From UBA4716 sp002438865 (GTDB lineage: Bacteria > Bacillota > Clostridia > UBA1381), in assembly GCA_937907325.1 (NCBI GenBank), contig CALERO010000077.1, positions 1 to 13,505 on the forward strand: a stretch of DNA of 13,505 nt, written 5' to 3'. The translations under genes were made by a program, and so were the position numbers. Shown in pieces: positions 7,589 to 13,505 of this stretch (positions within the stretch are counted from its first letter, which is position 1; each line of letters opens with the position of its first letter). Below the pieces are notes generated by a model. The model saw only the letters and a list, made by a program, of their open reading frames with translations. It made no database searches and had not been told where the DNA came from.

Positions 7589-7606
7589 AGAAGAAAGGGG
7601 AAAAAA

Positions 7607-10600
7607 ATGAAAAGAATATTCTCACTGATTTTGACAGGAATACTTATATCAATGAATATTCCGCAGGTATATGCGGAAAATATCAGCGATATTCGCTTGC
7701 AATTTGAGGACAGGCAAATCACCGTAACGGCTAAAACCGAAAGAGCTGAAAGCAGTTATGCTATTATGATTGTAAAGGACGGCGGTAATGCTGCAAATCC
7801 TGAAGATGTATTCGATTTAACCGAAGCAATAAGTGACAGCGAAAAAAACATTTCTTGCTCGCTTACTATGCCTGACAAACGCAAAGGCGAGAATACAGAT
7901 GGAAAATATGTTGTTCGCATAAAAGGAAAAAACAGCAGCATTGAAGAATATCCATTTTATTATGTAACCGAAGATGGAAAGGCAGAGGCAAAAGCGCTTT
8001 TGCTGAACGCCGGCAGTGAAACGGAGTTGTTGACATATTTGGACAGCAATTCCGAATACCGAAACGCATATATAAGCAGCGGATTGGTATTTGAAGACTA
8101 TGACAGCTTTACCGATGAGGAAAAAGCAGAAACATGCAAGATTTTTAAGAATAGTATGACAAGCGACAAATTGGCGGAGCAATTTAATGAAAGCGTTATT
8201 ATTACAGAAATAAACAATGCCAATGATGTCGGCAGTGTGCTTGAAAAAACAAATAATAAATTTGAGGGAATTTTATATAAGGACAGCAGCACTGAAGTTA
8301 AAAATTTTCTTGCAGAACAGATTAAAAAGAACAGGAAATATGACACTACCAAAAGTTTTGATGACATATATAATGTGATGAATGTTCTTTATCTGTGCAA
8401 TCATGCTTCTTACAACAACATTGGTACAACAATAAGTAAATATGCAGGGTTGATAGGTATAGAGAATGAAAGTGCATACAAATCCTACAATTCGTTGAGC
8501 GGAAGTAAAAAGCAAAAAGCAAGCGAAACAATAGTTTTAAAGCTGGCAGGCAACGCTTCATCAGTAAATGAACTTTTGTCGGCTATTTCAGCGGGTGTGT
8601 CAGCTGCGGCATCAAGCAAGGATAATGATAGTTCGGTAGTAGGAGGATCGGGTAACAATACAGGCAACAAGAGTGTTGTTCATGAAACAAAGCCTATAAC
8701 CCAAAATGACACTGAAACAGATACCAAAACCGACAGTGACGGATTTAATGATTTATCCGGTTTTCCGTGGGCTGAAAAAGCTATAAATTCATTGTTTAAA
8801 AAGCAGATTGTTTCCGGCGTGGGAGACGGTATGTATGATCCCTACGGAATGGTAACACGTGAAGCTTTTGTAAAGATGGTGGTGCTTGCAAAGGGAAAAT
8901 ACAATGAGTCGCTGATAAGTGATTATGATGATGTTGAACGTGGAGCGTGGTATGAAAGTTACATAGCTTCAGCTAAAAATGCAGGACTTGTAAACGGCAT
9001 TAGTGACACAACTTTTGGTGTAGGCAGTGAAATAAGGCGCCAGGATGCGGCAGTTATTATTGCAAGGAGTATGGATAATATCGGCACAGAGAGTGATTAC
9101 CGATTTAATGATGACGGCGAAATTTCCAATTATGCAAAATCTGCGGTATACGGTCTTTATGAAGCCGGAATCATAAACGGTATGGATAACGGATTGTTTG
9201 AACCCAAGGGAAATCTTACACGTGCTCAGGCAGCGGTTATGATTTATAATATGCTAAATTATAATCCCGATACAAAAGGTGTTGATGACACCCCGAATAC
9301 AACTGTTTCAAAATATGCCGGCAAGCTCAATATGTTAAAAGCGTTCGGGTTTTTAAAAGGGATAGATGAGGATAAATTTGATGATGAACAGGCAATAAGC
9401 GCGCAGAAATTTGTGTGTGCGGTTGCGGAAATGGTTACCAAAAACGAAATGAGTGATTCTGAAGCGGCTGAATATGCTGTATCATCAGGGCTGATTGACA
9501 AAGATTTTGATATGACCGGTAAAATAACAGGCGAAGAAGCCGCAGCGGTTCTTATTAACGCTATGGGATATCATAAATTATATCCTGAAAAATCGGCACT
9601 TGAAATAGCAATGTCAATAGGGCTTTTCAGTGGTGTTACAGAGAATAGCAATGCAAATTTGAAAATGGGTAATGCAATTGTGATGTTATGCAATGCGCTG
9701 GAAATTCCTCTGCCGGTGATGGATGGTACAAATGAATTTAAGGTTGACACAAACAGTACGATTATGTCTGTTTACCACGATTGGTATGAAGTTAAAGGAG
9801 TAGTAAAACAAAACGAAAATACTTCTCTCAGCAGTTCTCAGGCGTCTGCAAAAGGAACGGTTTTGATTAACAATGATGCTTATGAAGTAGGAAATACAAA
9901 TGCAGCCGTATTGTTGGGCAGAAATATAAAAGGCTGGGCATATATTCCGCCATATGGCAATGACGAGCACAAACTTATATATGTTGAAGAATATAAAAAC
10001 AATATTGAAGAAATAAAGGCGGATTACATTGACAGCATAAGCGAGAGTTCAAAGGAAATAAGATATTTTGAGAGTAAAGAATCGGAAAAAGTTAATAAAG
10101 TTAGCTTGAGTCCGATAGTGAAGGTTATTTATAATGGCAAATACAAGCAGGACTTTAGTTATAATGACTTGAATATAAAAAGCGGCAGACTTGTTTGTAT
10201 AGATAACGATAATGACGGTAAGGCAGATGTAATTCTGATTGAAGAATACACCTTTATTGTTGCTAACGGAATTTCTTATACAAACGAAGCCATATATAAT
10301 GTATACAGTACGCCTGAGAAATTTGATGTTAATGAAAGCAACAGTGATTTAACGGTTTACCTGAATGGTGAAAAGATTGAATACACAGCTTTGCCGGAAA
10401 TGAGTGTACTGGCAATTATGGCAGGCGGTGGCGCATCAGACAGGATTGTCAGAATTGAAGCTACTGACAAAACAATCAGCGGAAAAGTGACTTCAATAAA
10501 AAATACCGATAATAAAATTTTTGTAGACGGAGTATCATACAATTTGTCGGAATGCTATCTTGCAGCAAAAAAAGCAAATGATAACAAGTGTACCGAGATA

Positions 10601-11698
10601 AAAACAGGAAATACTTATAAGTTTTATCTTGATGTATTTGGAGATATAGCATATGCAGAAGAAGATCAAACGGGTGAATATCAATATGCATATGCAAAAA
10701 ATCTGTACAAATCCAATGCCGGTGATGAATATTTCATGAGATACCTTACAATGGACGGTGAATGGAAAACATCACAGCTTGCAAATAAAGTAAGATACAA
10801 TAAGACAAATTCATATGCGGACGGTGCTTTGTATAATCTTATGGGAACTAATGACACATTTGATAAGCAGCTTTTACAGATTAAGTACAATTCCGCCGGT
10901 GAAATATCGGCTGTGAATACAGCAGTTGAAAGAGCTGATTATGTTGATTCATCATTTAATAAGCGTGACTGTACAGGTACATGGGGTGTAAATAATTTCA
11001 GTTTTTCAAGTAAAATTTTTACAGCCGATAGTACCAAGGTCGTGAGAATTCCTGAAAACAGTGCTGCCGGTGAAGATGAATACGGTATTACATCAAGATC
11101 TATGTTTTCGGTAGATAACGGATACACTTTTACAGCATATGATGTAGACAATTTTAATACTGCAAAGGTAATCGTAATAAAACAGGCGGAAAGTATAAGC
11201 TCGTCTGCACTGCCTTTTGTAGTAAGCGAGATTGCTACACAGGTTATAGACGATGATATTGTTCAATGCCTGACGGGAATTATAGGAGAAAATGCTGAAT
11301 ATACGGTTACAGGTGCAAAAGAAAACACATTTGACGGAGTAAATGTTGGAGATGTTATACAGCTTTCTGTCGGAGCAAACGGCAGGGTAAAGCAGTATAA
11401 TCCGCTTTTCTCAGTCAGCAGATATGGAGAAAAAATCAGTCCTTCGGAAGTGAATGTTATCGCAAGTCAGGTTGCCGGAGAGGTTATGGACGTTGACAGA
11501 ACAAACGGAAGAATTAAATTGGATACCGGTGTTTCAGGCGGACTGGTGCTTTTAAAAGGTGATTCTAAAATTGCTATGTATGATGCAGAGTTAGATACTG
11601 TAAAGGAAATATCATTAAGCGATGTTGAAAAAGGCGATTATCTTTACGCAAGGCTTGAATGGTCGAAAGTAAGGATGCTTTATGTAATCAGAAAGTAA
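7607..11698 (+). CDS. Large SLH-domain surface-layer protein
   Basis: A 1363-residue exported protein in transporter context. Residues 1-23 form a signal peptide (likely cut after VYA). Residues 25-120 look like an Ig/FN3-like beta domain. Residues 121-330 are helical with a degenerate repeat (compare YDSFTDEEK near 165 and YNSLSGSKK near 294). Residues 335-380 are an S/N/T/D-rich linker. Three SLH motifs follow at about 379-430 (VTREAF), 438-490 (IRRQDA) and 499-552 (LTRAQA). SLH triplets bind pyruvylated secondary wall polymers and anchor proteins to the Gram-positive surface. Residues 567-700 hold three degenerate SLH-like units (FGFLKGIDEDKFD, SSGLIDKDFDMTG, SIGLFSGV). Residues 701-1363 are beta-rich, with a DNDNDGKAD loop (866-874) and repeated small beta modules, and have no recognised enzyme motif. 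An AAAGGGG site precedes the ATG, 18 bp after the permease gene. A role in glycan capture or scaffolding is inferred from the operon, not from a known domain. Confidence 0.88.
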   Translation: MKRIFSLILTGILISMNIPQVYAENISDIRLQFEDRQITVTAKTERAESSYAIMIVKDGGNAANPEDVFDLTEAISDSEKNISCSLTMPDKRKGENTDGKYVVRIKGKNSSIEEYPFYYVTEDGKAEAKALLLNAGSETELLTYLDSNSEYRNAYISSGLVFEDYDSFTDEEKAETCKIFKNSMTSDKLAEQFNESVIITEINNANDVGSVLEKTNNKFEGILYKDSSTEVKNFLAEQIKKNRKYDTTKSFDDIYNVMNVLYLCNHASYNNIGTTISKYAGLIGIENESAYKSYNSLSGSKKQKASETIVLKLAGNASSVNELLSAISAGVSAAASSKDNDSSVVGGSGNNTGNKSVVHETKPITQNDTETDTKTDSDGFNDLSGFPWAEKAINSLFKKQIVSGVGDGMYDPYGMVTREAFVKMVVLAKGKYNESLISDYDDVERGAWYESYIASAKNAGLVNGISDTTFGVGSEIRRQDAAVIIARSMDNIGTESDYRFNDDGEISNYAKSAVYGLYEAGIINGMDNGLFEPKGNLTRAQAAVMIYNMLNYNPDTKGVDDTPNTTVSKYAGKLNMLKAFGFLKGIDEDKFDDEQAISAQKFVCAVAEMVTKNEMSDSEAAEYAVSSGLIDKDFDMTGKITGEEAAAVLINAMGYHKLYPEKSALEIAMSIGLFSGVTENSNANLKMGNAIVMLCNALEIPLPVMDGTNEFKVDTNSTIMSVYHDWYEVKGVVKQNENTSLSSSQASAKGTVLINNDAYEVGNTNAAVLLGRNIKGWAYIPPYGNDEHKLIYVEEYKNNIEEIKADYIDSISESSKEIRYFESKESEKVNKVSLSPIVKVIYNGKYKQDFSYNDLNIKSGRLVCIDNDNDGKADVILIEEYTFIVANGISYTNEAIYNVYSTPEKFDVNESNSDLTVYLNGEKIEYTALPEMSVLAIMAGGGASDRIVRIEATDKTISGKVTSIKNTDNKIFVDGVSYNLSECYLAAKKANDNKCTEIKTGNTYKFYLDVFGDIAYAEEDQTGEYQYAYAKNLYKSNAGDEYFMRYLTMDGEWKTSQLANKVRYNKTNSYADGALYNLMGTNDTFDKQLLQIKYNSAGEISAVNTAVERADYVDSSFNKRDCTGTWGVNNFSFSSKIFTADSTKVVRIPENSAAGEDEYGITSRSMFSVDNGYTFTAYDVDNFNTAKVIVIKQAESISSSALPFVVSEIATQVIDDDIVQCLTGIIGENAEYTVTGAKENTFDGVNVGDVIQLSVGANGRVKQYNPLFSVSRYGEKISPSEVNVIASQVAGEVMDVDRTNGRIKLDTGVSGGLVLLKGDSKIAMYDAELDTVKEISLSDVEKGDYLYARLEWSKVRMLYVIRK
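8741..9262 (+). other. SLH triplet within the surface protein
   Basis: This segment encodes residues 379-552 and contains three consecutive S-layer-homology motifs. Each has the pattern helix, V(S/N)G or NG turn, a Gly-aromatic or Gly-Phe step, then the TRA(E/Q)-like helix: VTREAFVKMVV, IRRQDAAVIIA and LTRAQAAVMIY. The second repeat has IRRQ in place of TRAE, so wall-polymer binding may rely mainly on repeats one and three. Its central rather than terminal position is uncommon for single-anchor SLH enzymes. Confidence 0.85.
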
Positions 11699-11725
11699 CC
11701 GGAAAGCAGAGAATGGAGGATTGTA

Positions 11726-13153
11726 ATGAAAAACAATAAAAGAATAATTTCAATGTTTATTGCATTAATCATAATGCTTTCATATGCAGCAATGGCTGTT
11801 ACGGTATCTGCGGCACAAGGACAAATTGAACGTGCAATAGCAACTGTCAATCAGACGCAGGTGATGCTGTCTTGGAAGAACCCCTCGGGCAGTATCGCCG
11901 GCATAGAAATTCTTGATGAGGACGGTAACGCTGTTATTACTGACAGCGAACCGTCCGCCACAAGCGGTGCAGTTTCAAAAACAACTGTAAGCGGATTGGA
12001 AAACAGCAAGAAATATACATATACAATTGCAATTAATATGCAGAGCGGTGAAACAATTAAGAGTGATGTCAGCTTTACAACAGGTGTCAACTATCAGTGG
12101 GATGCACAGAATGGAGTAAAGATGTATGATTTCGCAAAGCTTCGTATCGAACAGGGCAGTTCGTTGCTTCCGTTTTATGTAAGCCTTAGTGAGGAAGGGG
12201 CACATAGCGGCGGTACAGGGCTGCATGCAATTTCAAACCATACAGGCTGGGTTAATCTTAAATTTGAAATGATTACACTTGACAGCTCTAAAAAATACAG
12301 AGCAAGCGCATGGATAAAGGCAAAAGATATTTCTCGTGAGGTATGGCTCTGCTCGGATAACTCCGGTAAAGTGAAGATTTCAAATAATTCAGATTGGCAA
12401 AAATACAGCTTTGATATAAGCGGATCCGGTTGGTTTATTATGAACCTGCAAGCGGCAATGACAACTTTCTCGGATTTGTGGGCAGATGATTTTGCGGTAT
12501 ATGAACTTGATGCCGATGGAAATGAAATAGGTGAAAATCTGTTGCCGAACGGCGGCTTTGAGTATGCGGTATACGATTATGCCGTTGATGATGGCGTTAT
12601 AACGTGGACAGAACCGGAATCATCTTCATACAGCGGAGTTGATGTTTATTTGAGAAAGTCGGACGGAACCGAAAAGAAACTTAATGAGGAAAAAATACCT
12701 GTAGGAACAACATCATGTGAAATACCGGATGGTTTAGTAGGGGATGAAAGCTATGACCTGCTGTTTGTGAACTATATAGGTGAAACGGCAACTCCGGCAC
12801 GAGTATACAGCGTTCTTGGCAAAGCAGACTATTATGATACAGTTCTTAAAAAGGACAACTCGGAGATAAGCGAACTTGAGCCGGGCGAGATTGAAGTATC
12901 AAGGGCTGTGAAAAATAATGCAATGGGAGACGACTTTAGTGCAACGCTTATGCTTGGTCTTTACAAAAATAATGAACTGGTTGAGTTAAAATATGAAAGT
13001 GCGGCTGTTCCGCAAAACAGTATAAAAACAGAAATAAGCAATACAATCACCATACCGGATGACGGTGCAAAATATGAACTGAGAGTGTTCTTATGGGATG
13101 CGCCGGAACAGATGAATATACTTAAGAGTTTTGACTCATTTACAATGAACTGA
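11726..13153 (+). CDS. Secreted FN3 / CBM-like multidomain protein
   Basis: A 475-residue exported protein of unknown exact function. The signal peptide ends near VSAA (29-30). Residues 34-120 form an FN3-like domain (VMLSWKNPSG... YTYTIAI). Residues 131-262 resemble a CBM4/9- or CBM16-type jelly roll: HSGGTGLHAI, YRASAWIKAK, WQKYSFDISG, and LWADDFAVYE as the usual closing DD strand, with several tryptophans (W175, W196, W207, W224, W236) that could stack on sugars. NLLPNGGFE (271-279) leads into a second FN3-like domain (285-366; VITWTEPES). The C-terminal 109 residues are a beta sandwich ending in ELRVFLWDAPEQMN, a closing motif I associate with accessory domains of secreted Clostridia proteins. 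There is no catalytic domain, so binding or adaptor function is the most economical reading. GGAGGA (11715-11720) precedes the ATG, and 27 bp separate it from the SLH gene, so it is in the same operon. It has no SLH motif, so attachment to the cell is unexplained. Confidence 0.8.
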   Translation: MKNNKRIISMFIALIIMLSYAAMAVTVSAAQGQIERAIATVNQTQVMLSWKNPSGSIAGIEILDEDGNAVITDSEPSATSGAVSKTTVSGLENSKKYTYTIAINMQSGETIKSDVSFTTGVNYQWDAQNGVKMYDFAKLRIEQGSSLLPFYVSLSEEGAHSGGTGLHAISNHTGWVNLKFEMITLDSSKKYRASAWIKAKDISREVWLCSDNSGKVKISNNSDWQKYSFDISGSGWFIMNLQAAMTTFSDLWADDFAVYELDADGNEIGENLLPNGGFEYAVYDYAVDDGVITWTEPESSSYSGVDVYLRKSDGTEKKLNEEKIPVGTTSCEIPDGLVGDESYDLLFVNYIGETATPARVYSVLGKADYYDTVLKKDNSEISELEPGEIEVSRAVKNNAMGDDFSATLMLGLYKNNELVELKYESAAVPQNSIKTEISNTITIPDDGAKYELRVFLWDAPEQMNILKSFDSFTMN

Positions 13154-13203
13154 TGTACACCAATAGCAGGAGCTATAAAATTATAAAAAAAGGAGAGAAA
13201 AAA

Positions 13204-13505
13204 ATGAAAAGAATGAAGACGGCAGCCATAGCGGTTGCAGCGAGCATTATTTTATCGGCAATGCCGGTAAATATGCCGGTATGGGCGGAGGAACAATCCA
13301 TTGTTTCGGCAGAAAATTATGATTTGGTTAATCCCATAGCAGGAACGGGAAAATCGGGCGAACTTCTGCTTTCATGGATAAACCCCGAAAGCGAAAACAT
13401 TACTAAAATGGACATTATAGATTCAGACGGTAACAGCATAATCGGAGATACATCACTGAATACAAGCAGCAGAGCAGTCAACAGTTTTAATGTTACCGGA
13501 CTTAC
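13204..13505 (+). CDS. Secreted FN3-domain protein, N-terminal fragment (runs off window)
   Basis: The first 100 codons of a gene continuing beyond the window. The start ATG follows AAGGAG (13190-13195) at 8-nt spacing, 50 bp after the preceding stop codon, with no terminator between. Residues 1-28 form a signal peptide (MKRMKTAAIAVAASII..., cut after VWA). From about residue 52 the sequence GELLLSWINPESENI and DIIDSDGNSIIGD lines up with VMLSWKNPSGSI and EILDEDGNAVITD of the upstream protein, and both continue with an S/T-rich turn and a V(T/S)GL strand. The two genes therefore share an N-terminal FN3-like domain and are probably duplicated. Whether this one carries an enzyme domain further on cannot be seen. 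Confidence 0.85.
   Translation, partial: MKRMKTAAIAVAASIILSAMPVNMPVWAEEQSIVSAENYDLVNPIAGTGKSGELLLSWINPESENITKMDIIDSDGNSIIGDTSLNTSSRAVNSFNVTGL

Noticed and set aside
7426..7707. Open frame of 93 codons spanning the end of the second permease and the start of the SLH protein.
   Set aside because: It overlaps two well-supported genes in another frame and its product shows no domain or hydrophobic pattern; it is a shadow frame.
10202..10228. DNDNDGKAD loop (residues 866-874) of the SLH protein as a dockerin domain, suggesting a cellulosome.
   Set aside because: Only one such loop is present, without the paired helices of a dockerin; it reads as a single calcium-type turn inside a beta module.
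11726..13153. The 475-residue secreted protein as a pectate lyase or glycoside hydrolase.
   Set aside because: All of its length is accounted for by signal peptide, FN3-like, CBM-like and C-terminal beta domains; no catalytic domain or acid pair context can be seen.
1..13505. CRISPR array, tRNA or rRNA genes, insertion sequence or transposase.
   Set aside because: No regularly spaced repeats with unique spacers, no cloverleaf or rRNA-like stretches, and no transposase or integrase reading frame were found.

Overview
The window looks like a chromosomal piece of a low-GC, Gram-positive anaerobe of the Clostridia (Bacillota), probably a gut polysaccharide degrader. This rests on AT-rich DNA with strong GGAGG-type ribosome binding sites, a lipobox solute-binding protein, a YesM/YesN two-component pair, S-layer-homology (SLH) surface anchoring, and large secreted proteins built from Ig/FN3-like and carbohydrate-binding-like modules. 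Monoglobus-like pectin specialists have this kind of surface proteome, but that taxonomic guess is inference only.

Layout. Positions 1-258 hold the 3' end of an NlpC/P60 cell-wall peptidase whose start lies outside the window. Positions 259-842 contain no convincing gene, only a perfect 10-bp inverted repeat, two sets of short direct repeats and a weak terminator candidate. Positions 843-4163 encode, on the minus strand, a two-gene operon: a YesM-type sensor histidine kinase followed by a YesN-type AraC-family response regulator. A roughly 200-bp divergent control region (4164-4369) carries a sigma-A-like promoter in each direction. Between them is a 9-bp direct repeat (TTTACCCCC) with 21-bp spacing, whose second copy abuts the plus-strand -35 box. 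This is a strong candidate for the regulator's operator.

From 4370 to the right edge everything is on the plus strand and tightly packed, so it probably forms one operon: sugar-binding lipoprotein, a 15-bp intercistronic hairpin, two MalF/MalG-type permeases, a 1363-residue SLH protein, a 475-residue secreted FN3/CBM-like protein, and the start of another secreted protein whose N-terminal domain resembles that of its neighbour. No ATPase gene is present.

Working model (inference): the sensor detects an extracellular glycan or oligosaccharide and the regulator switches on the divergent operon. The SLH protein and the secreted FN3/CBM-like proteins then act at the cell surface to capture or organise the glycan, and the ABC importer takes up the released oligosaccharides using an ATPase encoded elsewhere. 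This would be a Gram-positive analogue of a polysaccharide-utilisation locus in which surface-layer proteins are co-transcribed with the transporter. No glycoside hydrolase or lyase catalytic domain is recognisable inside the window; enzymes may lie further downstream.
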